Assembly: GCF_003573695.1 (NCBI RefSeq)
Contig: NC_039362.1
Location: forward strand, 112,261,120 to 112,325,119
Length of the DNA stretch: 64,000 nucleotides
Direction of reading: 5' to 3'
From: Papaver somniferum
Lineage: Eukaryota > Streptophyta > Magnoliopsida > Ranunculales > Papaveraceae
The notes under the pieces are model-generated. The model was not told the origin of the DNA. It made no database searches and saw nothing but the letters and a program-made list of their open reading frames with translations. Shown here in pieces: positions 35,601-46,263 of the stretch. A program made the translations under genes and the position numbers. Every line of letters begins with the position of its first letter. Position 1 is the stretch's first letter.

Positions 35601-35838
35601 GCGTCAGTAGAATGACCAGGAAGAACCAGACTTTCCTTTCCCTATTGAAGAGGTGATCGATCTATTGGAAGTTTGGATCCAAGATGCTGCGATCAAACTA
35701 CCTCCCGTCAGGAGAGAACCGACAGAGGAGGAAGTGGAGAATCCGCACTACTGCCGCTTTCATAGGTATGTCAGTCATCCGAACAGTGATTGCAGAACTC
35801 TGTAACGCATATTATAGGAAAAGGCCGATTCAGGAGAA

Positions 35839-37098
35839 TTGGGGACTGAAGGAATATACAAGAATCCTCTCCGCATCAGAATATTTACGCTCTCTGAACA
35901 ACCACTCAAAGAAGAAGTTCAATCATTGATCGAGCATGTTTGCGAAATGCTTTATCTGTCAAATGTTCAAATGGAGGATATGTTCACGGCTTTGAACCAT
36001 ATAATGTCTGGGAAACGACTATTCATTCCAGAAACGCTCCCTGAACCTCCAGCCACCGGCAAAGAGATGTACGACTGGGGACTGCTCACCACAGTACATC
36101 TCAAAGGAAATGAATTCAGAAGAGTGCTAATCGATGTTGGCACAACTATCAACATTATTCCTATGAAGACTCTCAGAGCTGCAGGCATCACTCGACACGA
36201 AGCCACTCACGCCCCTGTCTCAGTCAGAGATCACGAAGGAATATTCAGGGATGTGTATGGATACATCATTCTCAAGATGAAAGTTGGTTCAACCTGGGCG
36301 GAAACCAAGTTTCATATAATCAGAGAAGATCCAGGATATGACATGATCCTCGTATGGACGTGGATTCATGCTGAAAAGGTAATTACAACACCTTCAATTG
36401 CACATTTCTCTATTGAAGAAAGCTCTGATTCGGAAGAAATAGAGGACGCTCCGCCATTCGAACATCTGGGGAAAGTTGACGCCTTGATGGAACTCACACA
36501 AAAACCTGAAGAGAGTGCGCATGAATTCGTCAAAAGGTTCCGTACTCAGGAAAGTCTTATTCCCCCTCATGTGTCCATATTATCAACTTTCAAATATGCT
36601 ACTCTGGTCCGGGGACTCGATCAAACTCACAACTTAGCTATCACCAAACGTTATGAGTGGTTAGTCTCGCCTCAGCAATATTTCACCAAGTGGTTGGACG
36701 TGGAGCCTCTCCGAATCCAGCATCTCACTGATACAGTCATTGCTGGAATAATGTCTGAGCACGAAAATCAGTATCCTAAATATTTTGTTTTGTGTGAGTG
36801 TCCACATGTGCCGCAGGATTGGAAAGCTCCAAAAACATGGAATCCCATTGTACGAGGAATTCCGAATCAGCAGAAAATATTCAGGGCACGAACAGTCAAT
36901 CCTAACAAATTTCATGAAGGGGATATAGTTCTCAAAGCAACTAAACGCAATCTTCATTCTGCAAGAAACTCTAACCGGGTAGGGCCTTTCATGATTGCTA
37001 AGTCGACGGTTGGAGGATACTACAAGTTGGTTGATATGAAAGACAAGACGAGCGTACCCGTGATACAAGAGAATTGGCTCAAAGCCTTTAACACCTGA
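35839..37098 (+). CDS. G2 chimeric ORF: protease-like, gag-like and integrase tail
   Basis: A single open frame of about 419 codons extends upstream in frame to 35818, so the true start is unclear. Residues 90-150 resemble a retropepsin, with VLIDVGTTINIIP in place of the usual D-S/T-G. Residues 216-285 (LMELTQKPEESAHEFVKRF) resemble part of Gag. Residues 355-419 (KFHEGDIVLKATKR, GPFMIAKSTVGGYYKLVD) resemble the C-terminal tail of a gypsy integrase, with its usual ending NWLKAF. Reverse transcriptase, RNase H and the integrase core are missing. It probably arose by internal deletion joined in frame. The DVG change suggests no protease activity. Confidence 0.6.
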   Translation: MGTEGIYKNPLRIRIFTLSEQPLKEEVQSLIEHVCEMLYLSNVQMEDMFTALNHIMSGKRLFIPETLPEPPATGKEMYDWGLLTTVHLKGNEFRRVLIDVGTTINIIPMKTLRAAGITRHEATHAPVSVRDHEGIFRDVYGYIILKMKVGSTWAETKFHIIREDPGYDMILVWTWIHAEKVITTPSIAHFSIEESSDSEEIEDAPPFEHLGKVDALMELTQKPEESAHEFVKRFRTQESLIPPHVSILSTFKYATLVRGLDQTHNLAITKRYEWLVSPQQYFTKWLDVEPLRIQHLTDTVIAGIMSEHENQYPKYFVLCECPHVPQDWKAPKTWNPIVRGIPNQQKIFRARTVNPNKFHEGDIVLKATKRNLHSARNSNRVGPFMIAKSTVGGYYKLVDMKDKTSVPVIQENWLKAFNT

Positions 37099-37376
37099 GA
37101 TATTCAGCGTTTTGGGGTGTTGTATGTTCAAGCACGAACGAACACTCGAGACACCTATTACATTTTAGGATTTTCTTTCACCTGTATTTTCAATTCCTCC
37201 AAAACGTTTGCAATACTTGCGTCCAGTATTTGAATTCAGTGATTTATCAAAGTTCTTTTATTTAAAAAAAAAATCTCTATCAAATTTAAAACAAAATCCT
37301 CAATCATCCAAAACCAGTTAAAAAATCAAAACCAAAATAAAACCTCACACCTCTCAGAAGTTCAAGGTTCAAGAGA

Positions 37377-40300
37377 TTATGGAAAGAAAACTAAAAGGAA
37401 ATCAACAAAGAAAGATTTTTGCTTCTCTGCATTCTTCAAGACTTGCAAAGCCTCCTTCTCCGGCTTTAGCTTTCCGGTCAATCTAGCGATCTCGGCCTCC
37501 TTCTTCATCACGACATCACTGGTCAGAGGAACATTTTTCTTGACTGCTTCCTTAATAGCTTCAATTATCTTATGAAGCCATCCCACATTGAAACCCAGTT
37601 CCTCGGAATTCTTCAGGTTGTACTCCCAATCAAAGAGTACATCTGGAGTGACAGTACTTCTAGATCTGGTTTGTATATCGTCTATGACGCGCAAGATGGC
37701 TCCTACTTGCTTGGTCGAGAAATAACTTCTTTTTGGGCCTGTGGTGACAATGGTGTGACCATATCTCATCAATATCTCTTCATATATGCCGTCATATGCA
37801 ATAGGAACTCTAAATCCACCAACTAGCTCATGATACGGGAGTAGCTCACCAAATGGAGGAGCGAAAGCAATCCCTGCAGTGGAATATTTATGCACAATCA
37901 TACGCGTCTCGATCATTGGAGCAACTTCAGAAGTCATGGGAAAGGTTTTTTCTATTGTTGGAGCAATCTCTTCCGGTCCGGTTTCTTCTACCCCTGGAGT
38001 AATGGTGATTTGAGCTTCATTCTCTTCGAAAACTTCAGTAGAAACATTCTCATGGCATTGAGATGCAGAGACGGTAACATCATCAACTCGATTCACGATA
38101 TGGTTTTATCATCATTGGCTCTGTTATTCTCTACTTCGACATTCGGCACCTAATATGAAAATTACGCCGGATTATGACACTCCAAGCATGACAATCACGT
38201 TTTACAACAAGCTCGTCTGAGGAGATTTTACACTTCTATGTATAAGATGACGAACTGGGAGAAATTAGTAAGGAATATAAGGTTTGTCATATACCATTAT
38301 CTTCTTATGGATGTTCTATACAACATATCAAAATTTCATAACAATTGGAAAAGCGAGCAAAGAGATGTGGCTGAAACATTGGACTACATGCCAGCTGAAA
38401 AATTTCTGGAGGTCTCCTGGAAGTTTAATGTTTTGCCTATTTCGGCCCCTAAACATGCTCAAAACTCAAAAAGATTCTTCATTAAGGCTTGGAAATTTCC
38501 TGGGCATGAGAAAACATGGGTAGACCGCGAAAATCCAACATCGGACGAAGATTCTACAGCGTTTTTGCTAAAAGACTGGGTTCTGAATTTTTCTGATGAC
38601 GTATTTCCCTAAAATTTTCATTCATTCATATGGGTTCTCATTCATTCATCCACAAATCAGAAATTTCATACTTCTATGAAGAAATCACGGGAGGAATACT
38701 TACTTGAGGGATCTCTAAGCCGTTCGAAGTATTAATGTTGCTGAAGTCACCATTAATAGCATTATTACTTCCATTTGGTTCCCGGTTTGGAAGATTCTCC
38801 ATCTCCTCATTTCCCAAGGAAGAATGTTCTTCATCAATATTTTTTTTATCCATGGTAATCTCCTTCTGGGTACATCGACAACAATTACTATTATTTCATT
38901 CGAGGAGATGCCACGATAACTTGCACGAAAAAGATACTTACATCGACTTCTTCATCGGTGTTGGATTCCTGAATTGTTTGCCCTGGAGAAAGATGAATAC
39001 CGTCAATAATCGATGAAGCAAAATTCTGAGATAAATTAACAAATATTTGTTTTGGGATCCTAATTACACGGATAAGAAGAACTGTGATAAAGGAAGCGCT
39101 AACAGCTAACCAAAGAAGCGGCTGGGGACTGCACACTATTCGGTAACATTCTGTAGCTCATACTCCTGGGTTCTCCGCCTCTGGGACTTTCTTCAATTTC
39201 CGTGAAGTCTATATCAATCCGAGGTCTCACTACACGACCATCCTGTGGTAAAATTAACGAAATAATTAAGAGGCGATTATTACGTCTCTACAAAAGTCAT
39301 AAGAAGAATACTCAATTGTGAACATCCTGGAAGTACTTTTCGTTTATCACCACTGGAAGGGTACTTCAACCTCGGTCGCTCAGAAACCATCTCAATAGAA
39401 GGAGGTTCTTGTACAGGAGTTTGAGCAGCCATTACAAAATCATATAAATGATCAAGTTGTTGTTTCCAGAAAGTTACATAACCTGGAGTTGCATAGGCAA
39501 CCCGGTCAGAGCAAGGGTACAAATATTCGCGCTCACTCAAATGTGTGCAATCGAAAGAAGCTTTAAGTTGATCGACCGATGGTTTTTCTTTCCGAACATC
39601 TGGGACACATTGATTAAGACCCATTTGTCGAGATGCTCTATCAATGTTATATTCCTCCACCAGAAATTTCCCATGTATTACTGATACTAAGTAACCAGGG
39701 GTACAACTCAGTACGAACAATCTCTCACCGTTACTCAGATCTGCACCATATTTCAGAATAACATTCTCTTCATCCTTGTTGAAAGTGATGAAATGTGAGA
39801 CAAAAGGAGGAGTCGACACCCAAGGACGAAAATTAAACTCAGATTCATTGTCTAAGACACTGGTGAGGTGTGTCTTGTGTCGAGGCTTCTTAGTAGACCA
39901 GCGCATAATCCTGGAATTATCCTTCTCAGAAAATGCATAACGAGTATCAACATTCGGCCCTGGAAAGATGCTACGAGGAATTGGTGCATAATTCTTGAAG
40001 CGCTCCCACAATAAGGCTAGTAGAAACATTGTGTTAACATATGTTTCAACTTTCATAAAACCATTGGAAACACTGAAATCCACGACCAAGGAATCTAAAT
40101 TGGAGAATAGTGAACCCAGGAACAGACTACCAATGGGAAATTTCTCACCTTGAGCTATCTTAATGGCAAAAGGGATCACGAATGGCTTCAACAAGTTTCC
40201 ATTATCTTCAAATACGTCTCTGGATAACCACAGGCACAAGAAAGCAACAATGTTTAATATGCCATCCATAGGTCCTTCAGGAGCTCCATCTCTCGGCCAC

Positions 40301-41006
40301 CAACGCTTCAACCATTGAGCATAACAAGATTTTTTGGATAACTTGTTGATATCATGCATCATAGTTGTCAAGACATCAGATATTGCATTCTCGTCTGCCG
40401 AAAGTGCTGCAAGGAAATTACCCATGATAGGAAGATGCAATAAAGCAACCACATCCTCTAAAGTGATGGTAAATTCTCCCCACCTGCATATGAAAGTATG
40501 AGTAGGAATGCACCAGCGAGAGAGAAAAGCTACTATACCTCTCACATCATGGTAAACCGACAAATCTCCAGCCGCTTGAACAGATCGTGTCACATGTGCA
40601 TGATCCAACATGGTTCTCACATGACTATATCCCAACATATGTCTTGCCCATCCAGAGAAGTCTGTTAAGGGTTTTCGAGAAAGCTTGAAGTCTATGTGTG
40701 AAGCAGCATCATGTCTCCCTTGTAGACAAAGTCGAATAGTCGCTCGAGGAAACACCAATTTTCTCTGAACAATATCCATGAGATCTATAAGAAGACGAAA
40801 CGAAGAACCTGGGAGGCTTTTTTCAGGTCTATATTGAACCACAAAGAAATCATCATCAGTATTTGGAATATTCTTTGTTCCAGTTGCCTCTTTTCTTCTT
40901 CTTCATCAACAAAAGTTCCAGAAGAATCGTCCCTTGAAGTTGCATCCGTGGAGATGTCATCTATGGAAGCATCATTTTTGGAAGTGTCATCTTGGGAGTC
41001 AGTCAT
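37377..41006 (-). pseudogene. Antisense plant-mobile-domain (PMD) gene inside G2
   Basis: This runs opposite to G2. ATG at 41006 opens an acidic N-terminus (TDSQDDTSKND). A one-base frame change lies between about 40905 and 40842. The main exon then reads 40842-39292 with the PMD signature RWCIPTHTF and WGEFTITLEDVVALLHLPI. Proposed further exons are 39242-39135 (end uncertain), 39025-38942, 38865-38704 and 38149-37377. Exons 3 and 4 are phase 0 with GTAAGT donors, exactly 28 and 54 codons. The last exon has a frame slip near 38096 and ends in a Lys/Glu/Leu-rich, probably coiled-coil tail. The first intron would be only 49 bp. PMD proteins are known both as host genes (MAIN family) and as passengers of plant gypsy elements. 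Function here is unknown. Confidence 0.75.
38238..38612 (+). CDS. Unknown 124-codon ORF in an intron of the PMD gene
   Basis: It lies wholly within the last proposed intron (38150-38703) of the antisense PMD gene, in G2 sense. The translation is not low-complexity (MTNWEKLVRNIRF, EKTWVDRENPTSDEDS) and ends LNFSDDVFP. I do not recognise the family. It could be a spurious ORF or an element-encoded piece. Confidence 0.3.
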   Translation: MYKMTNWEKLVRNIRFVIYHYLLMDVLYNISKFHNNWKSEQRDVAETLDYMPAEKFLEVSWKFNVLPISAPKHAQNSKRFFIKAWKFPGHEKTWVDRENPTSDEDSTAFLLKDWVLNFSDDVFP

Positions 41007-41363
41007 TCTTACAAGGCGGCTGTGACAGATGCATAACATTTCTACTTCAGCACATCATTCAACAAAATAATGGATCATGGAATGAAAGTGCACGTCTACA
41101 GAAACAGTAATAATTTAACTCTTACCTGTTTACAGTTTCACTAGCTGTAGTGACTACAACACGAAAATTTTAAGAGTCTGTTCGCTTCTTTAAACCTGCA
41201 AATACGAACAAAAAACCTCACTATTCGAAATCATAACTTGATTTTCATAAAACAAACGATTCACGAAATTTCCATCATGTGAGCGGTTCACATAACCACT
41301 GAGCAAACACTCATTGCTTTTCATGCATACATTATCAAGTCACGAAATCCATACAGACGATAC
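41007..41363. other. Upstream region of the antisense PMD gene
   Basis: There is no ORF of note. It lies between the PMD start codon and the copia insertion, and would hold the PMD promoter. Confidence 0.4.
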
Positions 41364-43731
41364 TGTTAGAGCATTGCTCGGCCGAACTCGCAAGCGTTGC
41401 TATCTCAAGCTTGTTTGTCAAGTTTAGTTGTCAAAACTATATGTTTTGATTTCTAGTCTACTTATAGCTAAGACTTGGACTAGGATAGTTAAGTGTAGTT
41501 GAGCTCCAGCCTCCACCGCGATCATCTTACGAAGACGAACAACTACTCGAGGAACCAGTGGAACTTCATCCAACTAAAAGGTATGTGGAGACTTGAACTT
41601 ATCTATCACTCAAAAGTCTATCCACTCTATCTCCTACTCTTGAGACAAAAGTCGTATAATTATGATAGTTTTCATACATACATATTTCTTATTTCGAGCC
41701 GAATTTATCTCGCCTATCTATTTCTCGAAATATGTGTTGGCAAGCTTTCGCTTTAACCATTTTCATCTTTACCCGTGACGAAATTCATGATGACGTTTCA
41801 ATCTCTTGAAAATTGCTTTGATGACGATAGTTGTGAATAACGACTATTATAACATTATAGAAGAATGTTTCAATGATTGAAATGTAGAGTTGAGCTTATG
41901 TAACCATCTATGGATATAAGCATATATAGTGTGTTCGCACATTAGTGTATAAATCCATGTACCGGAAACCAAGTGTGTGCATATGTGTGCATACGAAATT
42001 GGTAAAGGAGAGAGGTTGGGTACACGTACCCGTACGCGTGCTGGCGGAACTTTTCCTCCCGGAAAATTCTGCTGAGTTTGTAGTTACAAACTAGTAAACC
42101 AGTCACCTTAGGTACGCGTACCCGTACGCGTACTGGCGGAACTTTTCTACCCGAAAAATTCTGCTGAGTTTGGAAACCAAAACCAACTCAATCCGGTTGC
42201 TAAGGTACGCATACCCGTACGCGTACCCAAGCTGGTTATTTTCTCAAATCGGTAGCTCATGAACTTAAACAATAAATTATAAGGAATGCAATCTTTGCAA
42301 ACCATGGCTATATTGTTCATGAACTGATTCAAATGAATCAAACCGGTTTTGTTTCAAATGTGTCTATGTATAAAGACCTAAGCAATTGAACAACTCTTCA
42401 ACTAGTTCTTTTGAAGTCATTTGAACTAGTTATGAAGAAGATGAATACGGTTAATATGAAAGTACTCATATGGCTAACCATTGGTTAACTATTTGTGAAC
42501 CAACTAAGTGTACACGTTTTGGTACGGTTACTCAAACCTAAATGAAATACATTTCATATGTGTATGACAAGCTAAGTTTCGATCCAACGGTTGAAATATA
42601 TTAGCTTGTATCTAATCAGGTTTTCATCTAACGGTGAATATTGAATGCTTTGTTACTAATCTAACATTGATTGCAAACCCTGATTTGAAAACTATATAAA
42701 GAAGAACTCTAGCAACTGGAAAAACTAATCCCCACACCTCCTGTGTGATACTAGTTAGTTTAGCTAGAGTCGATTCTCCTTTAACCTTAGGTTTCTTCTA
42801 GAGACCCTGTAGGTTAACGTCTTAAAGACTTCATTGGGATTGTGAAGCCAGACGAAACTACTTCCCTTAAAGTTGAGCGATCTGATCTTGCCGTTTTCTA
42901 TCGTATGAGTTCAATTGAAAGAATTGACTTGAGATTATATCTCCGATAGGGAAAGATAAAAAGAAATCACAAACATATTCGTCTCATCGTTTGTGATTCC
43001 ACAATATCTTGTTTCGTTACCATACGATTAAGATTATTGTGAGGTGATTGATAATTCTAGGCTGTTCTTCGGGAATATAAGTCTGGCTTATCAATTAGTT
43101 CCTGTTCACGTTGATTTTATCAAAAGACAAAACAAAACTTGTAGGTTTATCTGTGGGAGACAGATTTATCTATTACCATATACTTTTCCGTGTGATACAG
43201 ATCTGTTTATTCAAGTCTTCGACTTTGGGTCGTAACAACTCTTGGTTGTGGGTTAGATCAGCTAAGGGAATCAAGTGCATAGCATCCTGCAGGGATCAAA
43301 GACGTAAGGAGCACAACTGTACCTTGAATCAGTGTGAGATTGATTGGGGTTCAACTACATTCCAGACCGAAGATAGTTTTTAGTAGGATAGTGTCTGTAG
43401 CGGCTTAATACATTGTGGTGTTTAATCTGGACTAGGTCCCGAGGGTTTTCTGTATTTGCGGTTTTCTCGTTAACAGAACTTCTGGTGTCTGTATTATTTC
43501 TATTCCACATTATATTTTGTTATATAATTGAAATATCACAGGTTGTGCGTTGTATCGATCAATTGTGAAATCCAACCTTTGGTTGTTTGTTGGAAATTGA
43601 TTGATCCTTGGATATTGGTCTTTGGTACCATCCAAGTTTATATCTCTTGTATTTAATAAAGGCTCTCAAATTTCTATTTGCTTGAGTATAGATTAAATCA
43701 AGAGATCGAGATATTAACTCCTTGATATACT
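41364..43731 (+). mobile_element. C1 5' LTR, left part
   Basis: It starts TGTTAGAGCATTGCTCGG. A TATA box TATATAAA lies at 42693-42700. The variable cassette (42024-42235) has GTACGCGTACCC-type repeats. It breaks off in ...GATATACT at 43731 where C2 begins. Confidence 0.85.
42024..42235. repeat. Variable cassette, GTACGCGTAC type (C1 LTR)
   Basis: Three blocks of GGTACRCGTACCCGTACGCGT words are separated by a conserved frame (CTGGCGGAACTTTT...TTCTGCTGAGTTTG). The equivalent place in C2 carries CCGCGAACT repeats. Confidence 0.7.
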
Positions 43732-44378
43732 TGTTAGAGCATAGCTCGGTCGACCTCGCATGCGTTGCTATATCAAGCATGTTTGTCAATGTTAGTGTTC
43801 AAAACTATGAGTCTTGATTTCTAGTCTACATAGCTAAGTCTCGGACTAGGATAGAAAAGTGTAGTTGAGCTCAAGGACTTCATGGCGATTCATCATACAA
43901 CGACGAAGATCTACTCAAGGAACCGTGGAACTTCATCAACAAAAAGTTATGTGGAGACTTGAACTTATCTATCACTCAAAAGTCTATCTACTCTATCTCC
44001 TACTTCTTATGAGACAAAAGTCGTATGCTATATAGACTTGATCATACACATTTGATATTTCGAGCCGAGTATATCTCGCCTATCTATATCTCGAAATCAT
44101 GTGTTGGTAAAGCGTTTCGCTTTGATCAGGTTTATCTTCACCTAGTGACGAAAGTCATAATGTTTCAATCACATTGAAAATCGCTTTGACGAGAAATGGT
44201 GTAACAACTATATAACGTCCTCTAAGAATGTTTCAATGGTTGGAATGAGAGTTTAGGTCTATATAACCAATGATGGATATAAGCATTGTGTGGTAACACA
44301 TATGTGCATAAGTCCTATTCCTTAATCCAAAGTTTGCGAACTTTGTTGATTGAGAGAAACCGGAGGAATTGACTTTGC

Positions 44379-44605
44379 CAAGTCCGCGAACTCAATTTGC
44401 GAACTCAGTCCGTGAACTGACGGAAGTTCTCTTACCGAGAATTTCTGCTGGGATTTCCAAAAACTCGTTTGCGTGTTTAGTCCGCGAACTCAGTCCGCGA
44501 ACCTAGTCCGCGAACTGGCGGAAGTCTCTTTGCCGAGATTTTCTACTGAGTTTGGAAACTCCTCCGGTTGCCTTAAGTCCGCGAACTTGTTTGCGAACTT
44601 GAGTG
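44379..44605. repeat. Variable cassette, AGTCCGCGAACT type (C2 5' LTR)
   Basis: About nine copies of an 11-12-bp word (AGTCCGCGAACT, TTTGCGAACT) sit in the same conserved frame as in C1 (CTGGCGGAAG, TTTCTACTGAGTTTGG). Confidence 0.75.
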
Positions 44606-45059
44606 GGTTATGATCTAAAGATGTGCTCTGAACATGAAACTTAAATTACTAAGGAATGCAGTATGCAAACCTTGGCTATAAAGTTCATGAACCGATTCAA
44701 TCGAATCGAACCATCTTTGTGTCAATTGTGACTTGTGTAGTTACATAAGATCTCATAGCAATTGAACAACTCTCTGACTAGTTCTTTTGAGTCAATTGAA
44801 CTAGTTATGGTGAAGAAGAACAAGGTTAATATGAAATGCTCATATGGTTAACCTTTTGGGTTACTATGTTGAACCAACATACACGTACATGTTTTGGCAC
44901 GGTTTTCACAAACCCGGTAAACGTATATCTCAAGTGTGTGTGACAAGCTAAGTTTTCGATCTAACGGTTGAGAAATATTAGCTTGAACCTAAATCAGGTT
45001 TTCATCCAACGGTGAATATTATTTGCTTTGTACCTAAGGCAAAACCCTGATTTGAAGAC

Positions 45060-45068
45060 TATATAAAG
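45060..45068 (+). promoter_or_regulatory. TATA box of the C2 5' LTR
   Basis: TATATAAAG. The same box occurs in the C1 LTR (42693) and the solo LTR (61222), but it is deleted from the C2 3' LTR. Confidence 0.65.
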
Positions 45069-46199
45069 GAGACATCTAGCATTGGGAAAAACTAATCCCC
45101 ACACGTCTGTGTGATACTAGTGCGCTCGCTAGAGTCGATTCTCCTCTAACCTTTGGTTTTCTTCTCTAAAACCAGGTTAACGACTTAAATACTTCATTGG
45201 GATTGTGAAGCCAAACTGATACTACTTTTATCGTAGTTGTGTGATCTGATCTTGCATCTTCTATCGTACGAGTACAATCTTATTGATTGGCTAGAGATCG
45301 TGAGAGTTCTGCGATAGGAAAGATAAAGAAGTCACAAACATCTTCGTCTAACTGTTTGTGATTCCTCGACGTCCTCTTGTTTATACAAGTAATACTGTTG
45401 TGAGGTGATTGATTAATCTAGGCTGTTCTTCGGGAATATAATACCGGATTATCAATTGGTTCCTGTTCACCTTGATTTCATATCATAAGACGGAACAAAA
45501 ACCTAGGGTTCTTCTGTGGGAGACATATTTATCCTTTGATAGACTTTTCTGTGTGACAGATTTGTTTATCATCAAGTCTGCGATTTTGGGTAGCAGGAAC
45601 TCTTAGTTGTGGGTGAGATCAGCTAAGGTAATCAAGTGCGCAGTGTCCTGCTGAGATCAGAGGCGTAGGGAGTACAACTGTACCTTAAATTAGTGGGAGA
45701 CTGATTGGGGTTCAACTATAGTCCAGTCCGAAGTTAGCTTGGAGTAGGCTAGTGTCTGTAGCGGCTTAATACAGTGTGTATTCAATCTGGACTAGGTCCC
45801 GGGGTTTTTCTGCATTTTCGGTTTCCTCGTTAACAAAATTTCTGGTGTCTGTGTTATTTCTTTTCTGCATTATATTTTTATATAATTGAAATAATACAGG
45901 ATGCGCTTTCAAGATCATCAATTGGAAATCCGACCTTTGGTTGTTGATTGATATTGATTGATACTTGGACATTGGTCTTTGGTACCGTCCAAGTATTCCT
46001 TGTGTTTGATTAGGACTAGCTGATTTTTATTAGCTTGAGTAATATCAAAAACAAGAGAGAGATATTAACTCCTTGAGATACTTTTATCTAGATTGAGTCT
46101 GACTGTCTAGTTGATTCTCTAGCAAAGTATTTCGGAGTTAGTCCATACAGATTTCTAAGTGAAATATTGGGTGGTGTTGTTAGACCCCCGCTTTTTCAA

Positions 46200-46215
46200 T
46201 TGGTATCAGAGCAGG
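46200..46215 (+). promoter_or_regulatory. C2 primer-binding site (initiator tRNA-Met)
   Basis: TTGGTATCAGAGCAGG begins two bases after the LTR end and matches the complement of the 3' end of plant initiator tRNA-Met, the usual copia primer. Confidence 0.9.
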
Positions 46216-46263
46216 CAAACACGCTAAAACCTCATCAGTCTGTGCTTGTAGCGATCTGACTCT

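Larger units (their letters stand above)
31196..41363 (+). mobile_element. G2: Tat-like gypsy element with antisense gene, 3' LTR missing
   Basis: The order is: LTR (31196-34289), primer site, broken gag, chimeric protease/gag-like/integrase-tail ORF, antisense plant-mobile-domain gene, then the copia element C1 at 41364. Reverse transcriptase and RNase H are absent. No 3' LTR is seen within the window. It is inserted into the minus-strand copia C0. The left boundary rests on a TG at 31196 and a length similar to the G1 LTR (about 3.1 kb). Confidence 0.65.
43732..46198 (+). mobile_element. C2 5' LTR
   Basis: It runs from TGTTAGAGCATAGCTCGG to ...CCCGCTTTTTCA, 2467 bp. The TATA box is at 45060-45068. 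A cassette of AGTCCGCGAACT-type repeats lies at 44379-44605. Confidence 0.92.

Noticed and set aside
37572..37826. Plus-strand ORF opposite the PMD tail
   Set aside because: It is an antisense shadow of the PMD last exon. The Lys/Glu-rich minus-strand frame is the convincing one.
46200..46215. GGTATCAGAGC motif as part of a tRNA gene
   Set aside because: It is only the primer-binding complement. No cloverleaf can be formed around it. The same word recurs at 52780.
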